DNA of 64,000 bases, from positions 62,001 through 126,000 of the forward strand of contig JAZSFC010000020.1 of assembly GCA_045531955.1 (NCBI GenBank). The letters are read 5' to 3'. The translations under genes and the position numbers were made by a program. The DNA comes from SIG299 sp045531955. GTDB taxonomy: Bacteria; Bacillota; Clostridia; Lachnospirales; Lachnospiraceae. Below, one piece after another: positions 1-9,572 of the stretch (position 1 is its first letter; each line of letters starts with the position of its first letter). The notes beneath the pieces were generated by a model, which worked only from the letters and a program-made list of their open reading frames with translations, was not told the origin of the DNA and made no database searches.

Positions 1-160
1 CCGGCAGCCGTGCAAACACTTTTGCCAGTGCCTGCATGCTGTAGCTGAATCTCTTTCCCTGCTGCGATTCCAGTAAAACACAATGCTTATCTACCGGAAG
101 GGAATAGAATTCCGTATATTTTTGTTGTAACTGCAGCACTTGGCTAATTTCTTCTGCCAT
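1..160 (-). CDS. CDP-glycerol glycerophosphotransferase-like protein, N-terminal fragment (runs off left edge)
   Basis: Only the first 53 codons are in the window. The ATG at 160 follows a good AAAGGAG ribosome-binding site and lies 15 bp after the tagD-like gene, so it is the next gene of the same operon. The visible segment, around VLLESQQGKRFSYS, resembles the VLLESQ/AxG..xxxNIxALLKEF stretch near the start of the three TagF-like proteins upstream. I infer a fourth member of the teichoic-acid glycerophosphotransferase family, or a glycosyltransferase sharing its N-terminus. The catalytic part is outside the window, so the function stays open. Confidence 0.6.
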   Translation of the reverse strand, partial: MAEEISQVLQLQQKYTEFYSLPVDKHCVLLESQQGKRFSYSMQALAKVFARLP

Positions 161-175
161 GAGTTTCTCTCCTTT

Positions 176-562
176 TTACTTATGTAAATCGTTCTTAATT
201 TTTGTAGTGGAAATACCATCGGTTCTTGGCAGGTATACCACTTCGCAATACTCTTTTAAGAAATCAAACTGGCCTGCCCAGTCATCTCCCATTACAAATA
301 CATCAATCTGATTGTCCACCACATCGGATACTTTCTGCTCCCAACAGGTTTCCGGAATCACTTCATCCACATAGCGGATTGCCTCTAAAATTCCTTTTCT
401 GTCTTCATAGCTGTGATATGCAGTTTTATGCTTAATGGCATTGAACTCATCGGTGGAGAGTACCACCAACAAATAGTCTCCCAGTTCCCTTGCACGACGC
501 AATAAATTAATGTGTCCCATATGAAGCAAATCATAGGTTCCGTAAGTAATTACTTTTTTCAT
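176..562 (-). CDS. tagD: Glycerol-3-phosphate cytidylyltransferase
   Basis: This 128-residue protein has the length and motifs of TagD/TarD. These are the nucleotidyltransferase HxGH signature at residues 14-17 (HMGH) and the RTDGISTT signature at 113-120. The family joins CTP and sn-glycerol 3-phosphate to give CDP-glycerol in the cytoplasm, the donor for poly(glycerol phosphate) wall polymers. The start follows an AAGGAGG box. The gene sits 33 bp after one TagF-like gene and 15 bp before another, so donor synthesis and donor use are encoded together. Closely related cytidylyltransferases acting on other phosphates are possible, but the neighbours favour glycerol 3-phosphate. Confidence 0.92.
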   Translation of the reverse strand: MKKVITYGTYDLLHMGHINLLRRARELGDYLLVVLSTDEFNAIKHKTAYHSYEDRKGILEAIRYVDEVIPETCWEQKVSDVVDNQIDVFVMGDDWAGQFDFLKEYCEVVYLPRTDGISTTKIKNDLHK

Positions 563-595
563 ATTATATGCCTCCTTATATTCTGATTGGCTATA

Positions 596-2455
596 TTACA
601 AAAGCCCCTGATACTCAGCAACGCTCTGCACCATTGCTATATTAACCTTTTCTCCCGCAATATTTTTTACTGCTGCCAAATGTTCTTCTTCCGTAACCGC
701 TACCACATCATAGGTACGGTAGGCATCCGCCAACAGTTTTCTGTCCATCCCGTTTTTACCCTTAGTTGCTTTTTCCATATCGTTATGGGCAAAGATAATT
801 CTTCTGCACGGCATCGCCTGCAAGGCAGCAATCATATCCACGGAATAGCCGGTAAACTGCACCACTTCATCCACACGGCAGCCTCCGAAAATACGCTGTG
901 ACTCAAACTTGGCTTTCTTTTCGATAATTCTCTTTACCAAACCGTACGGTAACAGCTTTTTATCTCTCCAAAGCTTGTAAAGAAACATATCCCACAAGCT
1001 CAAGCTGATATTGTCATAGTGTCCGAAATGGGTTACCGCTTCCGGAAGCGGAAGTAAACGTTCCTGATTCTTTTTCAGATCCTCGATTTTAAAAATCACC
1101 ATATAGTTATGTTTTTCAAAATCCGCGGTTTGGAAAAATTCCATAGCCGCTCTGGTAATTTTATTGTCTTTTATTGCTCCCAGATAAAACACTACGTTTT
1201 TCTTCTTATTATCCTGCAGTTCACGTTCCTCAATCAGGCTGCTTGCCTCTCCGAAAAATACCCGGCGAAGCAAGGCATTGGTGACATCCGCATGCTCATA
1301 CTTGCAGAATTTCTGTATAAAGGCTTCATCGTCGTAGGATTTCGGAGCATTCATGCAGGCTAACAGTTCATCCACCGTTGCTGTCTGCGGAAATGGCAGT
1401 TCATCCATGGAAAAGTAAAAGCCCCGGTCTGCAATATACTCTTCTTTATCATAGGCAAACAAAATAATCTTTTTACGGGTTACCGCATAATCAAAGAAAA
1501 TACTGGAATAATCCGTAATCAATCCATCGGTTGCATTTAAAAATTCATAAGTATCATATTTTTCTGCCGGAAAAGGAACCACTTTTTTCAGTGCGCTCAA
1601 ATCCATATCCTTTACACTGACCGGATGCAACTTTACGTACACTCTCTGGTTGTCGGCCAGCTTTGTATCCAGCTCTTCCAAATAACGGTACAGTCTTTCG
1701 TTTTGCTGCTTGCTGGTTACCTTGCCCACAATACCGCGCCAGGTTGGAAGATATGCGTATACCTCCATATGTTCGATACCGCATTCCTTCCGGATTTCAT
1801 CCCTGCGTCCCTTGGTCAGGAAAACTGAAGTTCTTGGATAGCCGGACAGCAGAATTTTTGCGCTGCCCCAGCTTGGAATCATATAATCTTCCAGCATATG
1901 TTCCATGGTAAATTCATTCGGATACAACAGATAATCCGCCGTAAACATGGTGTGCTGGGCATTACCGATACCGGCATAATCCTTTTTGATTTTTCTTCCC
2001 AGGGTTTTAAACGGGGTTCCGTGCCATGTATTGAAATAAATCTGTTCCGGACGCTTGATAAACACATGCACAAAGGTATTATCATTAATTAAGTATTTTG
2101 CCGTTGCCAGCACCTTAAAATATTCCTTACTACTAACAGACAGCAGCTTTGTTCTTTCCGCAAGGCCGTAACCTGCCAAAAAAGCCCTTCTGCTTTCCAT
2201 CTGTTCTTTTTTACAGGAAAGATACAGTTGATACCCCGCATAATCCGGATTCTCACACAGTTCCTTTAAAATCGCAAATATATTGCCTCCCAAGGAACCA
2301 CCCAGCTGGGATTCCAAAAGAACCGTCTTTTCTTTTACCGGGCAGTGCTCCAGGTAATATACATATTGCTTTTTACCTACCAGCCCACGTTCAATCTTTC
2401 CGGACAGCTTCCGGTAATTCTTTTTTAAATTCGCCAGCTTTTGTTTTATTCCCAT
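596..2455 (-). CDS. TagF-like glycerophosphotransferase with truncated GT4 tail
   Basis: A 619-residue protein from the ATG at 2455, preceded by GAAGGGAA. An in-frame ATG at 2488 and upstream codons lack a ribosome-binding site and would overlap the previous gene. The N-terminal two-thirds is a CDP-glycerol glycerophosphotransferase domain with WHGTP, a KLHP histidine motif and TDYSS, all intact. After it comes a region matching the N-terminal half of the GT4-like extension of the next two genes. The protein ends just where their nucleotide-binding GT4 half would begin, so it is a natural or evolutionary truncation. No continuation exists in the 33 bp before tagD. It likely transfers glycerol phosphate from CDP-glycerol to a membrane acceptor at the cytoplasmic face. 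Confidence 0.8.
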   Translation of the reverse strand: MGIKQKLANLKKNYRKLSGKIERGLVGKKQYVYYLEHCPVKEKTVLLESQLGGSLGGNIFAILKELCENPDYAGYQLYLSCKKEQMESRRAFLAGYGLAERTKLLSVSSKEYFKVLATAKYLINDNTFVHVFIKRPEQIYFNTWHGTPFKTLGRKIKKDYAGIGNAQHTMFTADYLLYPNEFTMEHMLEDYMIPSWGSAKILLSGYPRTSVFLTKGRRDEIRKECGIEHMEVYAYLPTWRGIVGKVTSKQQNERLYRYLEELDTKLADNQRVYVKLHPVSVKDMDLSALKKVVPFPAEKYDTYEFLNATDGLITDYSSIFFDYAVTRKKIILFAYDKEEYIADRGFYFSMDELPFPQTATVDELLACMNAPKSYDDEAFIQKFCKYEHADVTNALLRRVFFGEASSLIEERELQDNKKKNVVFYLGAIKDNKITRAAMEFFQTADFEKHNYMVIFKIEDLKKNQERLLPLPEAVTHFGHYDNISLSLWDMFLYKLWRDKKLLPYGLVKRIIEKKAKFESQRIFGGCRVDEVVQFTGYSVDMIAALQAMPCRRIIFAHNDMEKATKGKNGMDRKLLADAYRTYDVVAVTEEEHLAAVKNIAGEKVNIAMVQSVAEYQGLL

Positions 2456-2492
2456 GGTTGATGTATTCCCTTCTGTTTCTTTTATCATAAAT

Positions 2493-4931
2493 TTACAGCA
2501 TGGATTCAAATTGTTCCACCGCTGTGCGGTTGTATTGTTCATACTTTACCGTAAGTTGTTCCGGTACCGTTCCCTGCATACATGCTTTCATACCGGACAA
2601 AATACCGTCCTCACTGTTTTCTACCAAAAGGCCTCCATAGCTATGCATAAAGCCTCGTGGCCCCGGCAAGTCCGGCGAAAAACAAGGCAGTCCCAAAATG
2701 TCAGCCTCTGCCAACACTAAGCCAAATCCTTCATAAAGAGAGGAGAATGCAAAATAATCACACTGCTTCATGAGCGGATACGGATTGGACATAAAACGTA
2801 CCAAAAAAATTGCTTCCGGACAGGAAGAATTCTTTACCTGTTTTACTGTGGTATCCCACAAATCCCCATGCCCTCCTATAATAATCAGGCAGGTATCCGG
2901 ATACTCTTTGTACAACGATTCAAAGGCGGAAATCAAACGCTTATGACCCTTTTCTGCCGAGAACCGGCCTACCGTCACAAACTTCTTTTTCTTTGTGGCA
3001 AGTACCTCCCGCAATGCCTCCTCCGATGGCCGGCATACCGTATCCTCATCAAATACCAGCAGTTCCTTTCCCCGCTCTTCTATGGTTTTATAATCAATTA
3101 CATTATTGCAAAGTACCAGATTCGCCTGTTCATTTCCGGCAATTCTACGGGTCGGTGCCAGCATTCCCTCCGTTACCACTGCAACACTGTCGTAAGAGTT
3201 ATACATTTTTTTTAAGAACTCCCGGTCTGCATTTTTCCGGACCTTAATTTCCTGCTCCATATCACTGTGGACATAGATAATCCGGTTGCAAGGAGTCTGT
3301 TCCATGGCGCCGGTCATTTCGTCATCGTAGCCCGCAAACTGAATCACAGTATCCAGCCTAAGGCTTCCAAACAGTCTTGCCGATTCTCTCCGGGACATTT
3401 TGGTAATTGCCCTTTTTGTCATCCAAAACGGCACCTTGTCAAATTCACGCCAAAGCATATACCTTACTTTCTCTAAAAAAGTAAGACAACGGTAAAAATA
3501 GATTCCGTACCTTGCCACCTGCTCCGGCACCACCCGGATAAACTCCGGATGGGACTTCATATCTCCCATATAATAAATCACTGCATAGTTATGCTTGGAC
3601 AAGTCTAAGTTATTTAGCAGATTGACCGCCGAAGCTGTCAGCCCGTTTTTCCCAAAGGTTCCTACATACAGCAGCACATTCTTTTTGCCGTTGTAAGGAA
3701 TTTCTCTTTCCCTAATCAGGGAGCTGTCTTCTTTCAAAAGGAATTTTCTGCACAAGGCTTTTGCCACACCCGGAACATCATACGGACAAAACTGTTGCTT
3801 TAATACCGCATCTTCATAATCTTTTGGCTGTTCCAGTTCTACCATCAACTCTGCCACGGTTTCCGCTTTCGGAAACGGCAATTCGGAAAGTTCCATATGA
3901 AGTCCCCGGACTGCTTCGTAATACTCCCTGTCATGCGTAAATAAAATTATCTTTTTTCCTGTCAGCAGATAGTCAAACATCACACTGGAATAGTCCGTTA
4001 CCAGTACGTCTGCTGCCATCAGGTTTTCATAAATACTACCCTTAGGAAAAGGCTTGATATGTGTATATTCGGAAAAATCAATGGGCAGCGGATTAATCGG
4101 GTGCTGGTTCATATATACCACCTGCTGCTCCGATAAGGCCTCATCCCACTGCTTTAATAACAATTTTAAATTTTCTGTACGGATTTGCTTTGTCTGTTCC
4201 TTGGTATTATTTCTCCAGGTCGGAAGATAGGCAATCACCTGCTTTTCTCCTATTCCGAGACGTTTACGGACACCGTCGTACAATTCCGGACGCTGCAGGA
4301 TTTCATTTCTTGGATATCCTGCCATGAGCAGTTTCCCCTTGGCAAAATTGGTGAGCATATAGTCATCCAAAAAACATTCTGCCGTAAAGTCATTCGGGCA
4401 AAGTATATAATCCGCGTCAAAGAAATTTTTCTGTTCATTGCCGATAACCGCATGGTCGTGTTTTTTCTTTTTCCCCAACGTCATAAGCGGTGTACCGTGC
4501 CAAAGGTTGAGATACTCCTGCCCGGAACGCTTGGTAAAGAAATAAATAAAGCTGTCATCGTTCATTAAATATTTTGCAGTTGCCAATATCTTATAATATT
4601 CTTTCGTATCAATGGTTAAACAGGTCACCCTGTCTGCCAGATTATTGTCCGAAAGATATTGTTTTCGCCCTTCTACTGTTGTAGTATCCCCGGAAAGAAA
4701 CAGACGAAAGGACTTGTACATCGGATTGGAAGCCAATTCTTTCAGTACAACTTCTATATTATCGCCCGGCCAGTCACCCTTTGCTGACTCCAAAAGCACC
4801 CAGTTCTTTTTTAAGGTCATTCTTTCCCGATACCAAAAATACCAGGACCGGACAATACCCTGTTGCGTAAAGTTTTCCGACCATTTATTCAGCTTGCTGA
4901 TTGTCTTTTTTACTCTGCGCACAATTTTCAT
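2493..4931 (-). CDS. Bifunctional TagF-like glycerophosphotransferase / GT4 glycosyltransferase
   Basis: 812 residues from the ATG at 4931 (AGGA box upstream; an earlier in-frame TTG at 4958 is less likely). Domain 1, about residues 45-400, is a glycerophosphotransferase with WHGTP, an NQHP histidine motif and VTDYSSVMFDY. Domain 2, about 420-812, is a GT4 glycosyltransferase with VTVGRFSAEKGHKR and the donor-binding EGFGLVLAE (E-x7-E) motif. It probably adds polyol phosphate from CDP-glycerol and a sugar from a nucleotide-sugar donor to the same growing polymer. Its first gene-neighbour upstream is a full-length paralogue; the downstream one is a truncated paralogue. Polymer identity and sugar cannot be read from the sequence. 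Confidence 0.82.
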   Translation of the reverse strand: MKIVRRVKKTISKLNKWSENFTQQGIVRSWYFWYRERMTLKKNWVLLESAKGDWPGDNIEVVLKELASNPMYKSFRLFLSGDTTTVEGRKQYLSDNNLADRVTCLTIDTKEYYKILATAKYLMNDDSFIYFFTKRSGQEYLNLWHGTPLMTLGKKKKHDHAVIGNEQKNFFDADYILCPNDFTAECFLDDYMLTNFAKGKLLMAGYPRNEILQRPELYDGVRKRLGIGEKQVIAYLPTWRNNTKEQTKQIRTENLKLLLKQWDEALSEQQVVYMNQHPINPLPIDFSEYTHIKPFPKGSIYENLMAADVLVTDYSSVMFDYLLTGKKIILFTHDREYYEAVRGLHMELSELPFPKAETVAELMVELEQPKDYEDAVLKQQFCPYDVPGVAKALCRKFLLKEDSSLIREREIPYNGKKNVLLYVGTFGKNGLTASAVNLLNNLDLSKHNYAVIYYMGDMKSHPEFIRVVPEQVARYGIYFYRCLTFLEKVRYMLWREFDKVPFWMTKRAITKMSRRESARLFGSLRLDTVIQFAGYDDEMTGAMEQTPCNRIIYVHSDMEQEIKVRKNADREFLKKMYNSYDSVAVVTEGMLAPTRRIAGNEQANLVLCNNVIDYKTIEERGKELLVFDEDTVCRPSEEALREVLATKKKKFVTVGRFSAEKGHKRLISAFESLYKEYPDTCLIIIGGHGDLWDTTVKQVKNSSCPEAIFLVRFMSNPYPLMKQCDYFAFSSLYEGFGLVLAEADILGLPCFSPDLPGPRGFMHSYGGLLVENSEDGILSGMKACMQGTVPEQLTVKYEQYNRTAVEQFESML

Positions 4932-4958
4932 CAACCTGCTTCTTCCTTTCTTTCTCAA

Positions 4959-7421
4959 CTATATCACAGACTCGAACTGTTCTATCGCTTCTCTGTTATA
5001 CTGATCATAATCAATGTCCAGTTTCTCCGGAATTTTTCCTTCCATGCACAAACGCATACCGGAAAGAATCCCCTGCTCACTGTCTTCCACCAAAAGACCG
5101 CCATATTTCTTCATAAATCGGCGCGGTCCTACGATATCCGTGGAAAAGCACGGCACGCCGAGAACATCTGCTTCCACCAGTACAAGACCGAATCCCTCAT
5201 AAAGGGAGGATAATACAAAATAATCGCACTGCTTTAACAGCGGGAACGGGTTGGACATAAACCGCACCAGATAAATCGCATCCGGACAGGAGGATTCTTC
5301 TGCCTGTTTCACGGTGGCATTCCATAAAACTCCGTGTCCGCCGATAATAAGTAAAGCGGTATCCGGTTGTTCCTTGTGCAGGTTCTCAAAAGCTTTAATC
5401 AAACGCTCATGACCTTTCTCCACAGAATAACGTCCAACAGATACAAAAATCTTCTTTCCCGCAGAAAGTAATGCCCGAAGCTGTTCTTCCGGATGATTAA
5501 TTACCGTATTGTCATCAAAAAGCAGCGGTTCCGCACCCATTCTCCGGATGCGGTTATGGTCAAGTACATTTTTGCACCAGGTAAGATGCGCTTCCTTCGC
5601 ATCTTTTTCTTTGTTACAGTCTGCTATCCTCTGCGCCGGAGGCATAACATCCTCCGTTACTACCGCCACATGGTCATAGGCATGGTAAGCATGACTAAGT
5701 AAACCTTTATTGGCATTGGCACGGTGCTTAATTTCCTGCTCCATATCATTATGCACATATATTACGCGATTACACGGCATATGCTCCATGATACCAATCA
5801 TTTCATCATTATAACCGGTAAACTGCACAACCGTGTCCACACGGCAGCCTCCCATCAGGCGTGCTGCACCGCGTACAGACAGCTTCTCCATAACGTTTGC
5901 CACAAAAGAATACGGAAGATTCCGTACTCCTCTCCATATCATATACGGAATCTGTTCCGCAAAAGTCAGCGCACGGAAATGATAGAAACCGATGCGTGCC
6001 ACCTTATCCGGCAGAACATTTACACTTTCCTGACGGTCCTTTACGCTGTTGAAGCAGTAAATTACCGCATAATTATTTTTTTCACGGTCCAGAGTATTTA
6101 ACAGATTCACTCCTGCCGTTGTTAATCCGTTTTTCTCAAATCCGCCCATGTAGATGAGTACATTTTTCTTACCGTTATAAGGTACTTCCTGCTCCGGAAT
6201 TTCCTCTGTCCGTTCATTAAAAATAAAACGTCTGCAGAGAAGCTCTGCCATGTTTTCTTTTTCATAGGCACAGTACTTTTCCCGTAATTCGGAATCGTCA
6301 TAGTTCTTTTGGGAACCGATTTCTGCCACCAGGTCTCTTACTGTGCTCACCTGTGGGAACGGCAGTTCATCAAGTGAGAAATGAATCCCTCTCGTCTGTT
6401 CGAAATATTCTTTGTCAGGAACAAACAATACGATTTTTCTTCCGGTCAAAGCATAGTCAAACATCACACCGGAGTAATCCGTTACCAGCATGTCAGCGGC
6501 AGCCAGAAACTCATACATCCCACAGTTTTCCGGAAACGGATGAATATGCCGGAATCCGGAAAAATCAAGACTCAACCGGTTCGTATGATATTGCTTCACA
6601 TATACAATTTGGGAATCCGTAAGTGATGCATCCCATTCCGACAAATATGCCATGAATTCTTCACTTCTGACCTTTTTACCTGCTTCCGGTGTGTTTTTTC
6701 TCCAAGCTGGGGCATAAGCAATCACCTGTTTTTGTTCCAGACCAAACTTTTCCCTGATTTGCCTACGAAGTACATCCTTAAAAAAAACTTCATTTCTCGG
6801 ATAGCCACCCAGTAAAAACTTTGTTTTTGCAAAGTTTGCTAACATATAGTCTTCCAAAAAGCATTGTTTGGTAAACTCATTGGAACATAACAGGTAATCT
6901 GCATCATAAAATCCTTTTTGCTCATTTCCAAGTAAAGCACAGTCCAGTTTTTTTTCTTTTCCCAGACAGGCAAGCGGAGTTTCATTCCAAGTATTCAACA
7001 ACACCTGTCCCTGTCTTTTGGTATAAATGTAAATAAAACTGTCTTCTGTAATCAGATACTTTGCGGTTGCCAGCACTTTGTAATATTTTGCCGTATCAAT
7101 AACAACCAGCTTCACCCGCTTATCCAGGTTTTGCACTTTCAGATATTCTGCCCGGCCTTCTTCCGCTTCTTTTCCGACGGACAGCCATAGCATATACTCC
7201 TGATATGCCGGATTTGTTGCAAATTCTTTTAATAACGCAGCAATATTATCTGCAGGCCACTTTCCCTGTGCAGACTCTAATAAAATACTCTTTTCTTCCA
7301 GTTTTAAATGGTCGCGATACCAAAAATATCTGGCTCTGCCATAATTGGCAGGTTTAAATACCTTTATTTCATTTAACGCTTTTTTCCCTTTGTTTTTTAT
7401 TTTACGTAACAGCTTTTTCAA
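4959..7421 (-). CDS. TagF-like / GT4 fusion with altered phosphotransferase active site
   Basis: 820 residues, starting at TTG 7421 seven bases after AAAGGCGG; no good ATG start exists. It is a paralogue of the next gene and has the same order: glycerophosphotransferase-like domain, then GT4 domain with VSVGRYSVEKGHER and EGFGLVLVE. The hallmark WHGTP reads WNETP (residues 145-149), so the conserved histidine and glycine are gone. The second histidine motif (KLHP/NQHP in the paralogues) reads KQYHTN. The TDYSG motif remains. I infer that the phosphotransferase half is inactive or has changed substrate, whereas the GT4 half looks functional. First gene of the operon, behind a strong promoter at 7462-7490. 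Confidence 0.8.
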   Translation of the reverse strand: MKKLLRKIKNKGKKALNEIKVFKPANYGRARYFWYRDHLKLEEKSILLESAQGKWPADNIAALLKEFATNPAYQEYMLWLSVGKEAEEGRAEYLKVQNLDKRVKLVVIDTAKYYKVLATAKYLITEDSFIYIYTKRQGQVLLNTWNETPLACLGKEKKLDCALLGNEQKGFYDADYLLCSNEFTKQCFLEDYMLANFAKTKFLLGGYPRNEVFFKDVLRRQIREKFGLEQKQVIAYAPAWRKNTPEAGKKVRSEEFMAYLSEWDASLTDSQIVYVKQYHTNRLSLDFSGFRHIHPFPENCGMYEFLAAADMLVTDYSGVMFDYALTGRKIVLFVPDKEYFEQTRGIHFSLDELPFPQVSTVRDLVAEIGSQKNYDDSELREKYCAYEKENMAELLCRRFIFNERTEEIPEQEVPYNGKKNVLIYMGGFEKNGLTTAGVNLLNTLDREKNNYAVIYCFNSVKDRQESVNVLPDKVARIGFYHFRALTFAEQIPYMIWRGVRNLPYSFVANVMEKLSVRGAARLMGGCRVDTVVQFTGYNDEMIGIMEHMPCNRVIYVHNDMEQEIKHRANANKGLLSHAYHAYDHVAVVTEDVMPPAQRIADCNKEKDAKEAHLTWCKNVLDHNRIRRMGAEPLLFDDNTVINHPEEQLRALLSAGKKIFVSVGRYSVEKGHERLIKAFENLHKEQPDTALLIIGGHGVLWNATVKQAEESSCPDAIYLVRFMSNPFPLLKQCDYFVLSSLYEGFGLVLVEADVLGVPCFSTDIVGPRRFMKKYGGLLVEDSEQGILSGMRLCMEGKIPEKLDIDYDQYNREAIEQFESVI

Positions 7422-7461
7422 ATTTTTGCCGCCTTTCCGCCTATTTTATCCATTATATCAC

Positions 7462-7490
7462 ATTATATCTTTCTTTCCCATATTATGCAA
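7462..7490 (-). promoter_or_regulatory. Sigma-A promoter of the surface-polymer operon
   Basis: Read on the minus strand, TTGCAT (7485-7490) and TATAAT (7462-7467) are 17 bp apart. A second TATAAT lies about 10 bp further downstream. It drives the leftward TagF/GT4-tagD operon, whose first start codon is at 7421. Confidence 0.75.
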
Positions 7491-7535
7491 GCAGAAACCC
7501 ACGGAAAATTCTACACTTTTTCCTCCTCCATGCTA

Positions 7536-7565
7536 TTGAAAAATCCTTTAAAAATGTGCTATACT
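7536..7565 (+). promoter_or_regulatory. Sigma-A promoter of parE
   Basis: TTGAAA (7536-7541), 18-bp spacer, TATACT (7560-7565), with an extended TG one base before the -10 box. It is divergent from the polymer-operon promoter, about 45 bp away, and 57 bp upstream of the parE start. Confidence 0.7.
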
Positions 7566-7622
7566 AAAGGTTAGTGAAACAAATCTGACAAGTAAAAAAG
7601 TATGGAGTAAGGAGAAATATAA

Positions 7623-9572
7623 ATGGAACAATATACTGGTAGCCAGATTGTAGTATTGGAAGGTTTGGAGGCGGTGCGGAAACGTCCGGGTATGTACATC
7701 GGAAGTACCGGTTCCCGTGGTCTTCACCACCTGATCTGGGAAATATTAGATAACGGTATTGATGAACATCTGGCGGGCTTTTGTAACCGCATTGACATTG
7801 TACTTCAAAAGGACGGCGGAATTTCCATTACCGACCACGGCCGCGGTGTTCCGGTGGACATCCATCCAACCAAAGGCATTCCTACCGTCCGCGTGGTTTA
7901 TACGATTCTGCATGCCGGCGGCAAATTCAGCAGCAGCGTCTATAAAGTATCCGGCGGTCTGCACGGTGTTGGTGCTTCCGTAGTGAATGCACTTTCCACC
8001 AAAATGCTGGTAGAGGTCCGTAAAGACGGTAAAATCTACCGCGACACCTACGAAAACGGCGGACATCCTACCACCGAACTGGAAAAAGGTCTGCTCCCGG
8101 TAGTCGGAAAATGTACCAAAGCAGATACCGGAACAAAAGTAGTATTCTATCCGGACCCAACCATTTTTGAAACCGTGGAATTTAAACCGGATATCATTGC
8201 AAAGCGTTTAAAAGAATCTGCTTACCTGAATAAGGGGCTGACCCTGAATTTCAAAGATGAAAAGAACGGAACCGAAACCGTCTTCTATGAGGAAGAGGGT
8301 ATTAAAAGTTTCGTTTCCCATATTACCAAAACCTCTATGAAGGATGCGGAAAATGTCAAACTTCTCCTTCCGGAACCTGTTTATGTAGAAGGCTCCAGCG
8401 GTGATATTGAAGTAGAAGTAGCATTTACTTACACTAACACCTACCAGGAACAGATTAACTCCTACTGTAACCGCATCAACGTAGTAGACGGCGGCACCCT
8501 GGTTACCGGTTTTAAAAACGCTTTAACCCGCATTATGAATAAATATGCCCGCGAACTCGGCATTTTAAAGGAAAAGGATGAAAACTTCGACGGTAAAGAT
8601 ATCCGTAACGGTCTTATTGCCATTGTTTCCATCAAACATCCGGACCCTCAGTTTGAAGGTCAAACAAAAACCAAGCTCGGTAATACCGATGCTAAAAGTG
8701 CCGTAGACGACGTCTTTGCGGCGGAGGTTACCCGATACTTTGATAAAAACATTGAAGAGCTTCGTGCCATCTTAGAAAACACCATGAAGTCCTACAATGC
8801 ACGTAAAGCAGGTGACAAAGCAAGAAATGCCATCTTAAAGCAGCTAAATGATGTGGATACCAGAAGTAAACTGGCCTCCTGCTCGTCTAAAAAACCGGAA
8901 GAATGCGAAATTTACATCGTCGAAGGTGATTCCGCCGGCGGCACTGTAAAAACCGCAAGAAACCGTAAAACCCAGGCTGTTCTTCCTCTGCGCGGTAAAA
9001 TCCTAAATGTAGAAAAGGCTGCTTTGGAAAAAATCTTAGTGAATAACGAAATCAAGACCATGATTGCTTCCTTCGGATGCGGCATTGGCGACGATTTCGA
9101 TATTTCCAAATTACGTTATCATAAAATTATTATCCTGACCGATGCGGATGTAGACGGTGCACATATCAGTACCCTGTTACTTACCTTCTTCTACCGCTTT
9201 ATGCCGGAGCTTATCATGGAGGGAAAAGTATTCCGCGGAATGCCACCTCTCTATAAAGTAGATTACGAAACAAACGGAAAAACAAAGAAATCTAAACAGT
9301 CCAGATATCTGTTCAACGATTTCGAGCTGGAAAAATTCCGTAAGGAAGGACACAAAATTCTTGCACTCCAGCGTTATAAAGGTCTTGGCGAAATGGATGC
9401 CGACCAGCTTTGGGAAACCACACTAAATCCGGAAACCCGTGTTTTAGCCCAGGTTTCCATTTCCGACACCGTAGAAGCCGATGAAGTAACCTCCCTGCTC
9501 ATGGGCAGTGCGGTTCCACCGAGACGTGCCTTTATTGTAGAAGAAGCAAAATACGCAAAGTTAGATGTGTGA
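7623..9572 (+). CDS. parE: DNA topoisomerase IV subunit B (type IIA topoisomerase ATPase)
   Basis: 649 residues with AGGAG eight bases before ATG. It has the GHKL ATPase domain (E40 and N44 in EILDNGIDE, GRGVPVD, GGLHGVGASVVNAL), a transducer domain, and a TOPRIM domain with EGDSAGG (E434) and the DADVDGAHI metal site. The C-terminal RYKGLGEMD and PEtR motifs are typical of GyrB/ParE. The subunit hydrolyses ATP to drive DNA strand passage and decatenation with its partner, encoded 757 bp downstream. I call it ParE because it pairs with a short GyrA-like partner away from any dnaA/recF context. A second gyrase-type enzyme cannot be excluded. Confidence 0.88.
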   Translation: MEQYTGSQIVVLEGLEAVRKRPGMYIGSTGSRGLHHLIWEILDNGIDEHLAGFCNRIDIVLQKDGGISITDHGRGVPVDIHPTKGIPTVRVVYTILHAGGKFSSSVYKVSGGLHGVGASVVNALSTKMLVEVRKDGKIYRDTYENGGHPTTELEKGLLPVVGKCTKADTGTKVVFYPDPTIFETVEFKPDIIAKRLKESAYLNKGLTLNFKDEKNGTETVFYEEEGIKSFVSHITKTSMKDAENVKLLLPEPVYVEGSSGDIEVEVAFTYTNTYQEQINSYCNRINVVDGGTLVTGFKNALTRIMNKYARELGILKEKDENFDGKDIRNGLIAIVSIKHPDPQFEGQTKTKLGNTDAKSAVDDVFAAEVTRYFDKNIEELRAILENTMKSYNARKAGDKARNAILKQLNDVDTRSKLASCSSKKPEECEIYIVEGDSAGGTVKTARNRKTQAVLPLRGKILNVEKAALEKILVNNEIKTMIASFGCGIGDDFDISKLRYHKIIILTDADVDGAHISTLLLTFFYRFMPELIMEGKVFRGMPPLYKVDYETNGKTKKSKQSRYLFNDFELEKFRKEGHKILALQRYKGLGEMDADQLWETTLNPETRVLAQVSISDTVEADEVTSLLMGSAVPPRRAFIVEEAKYAKLDV

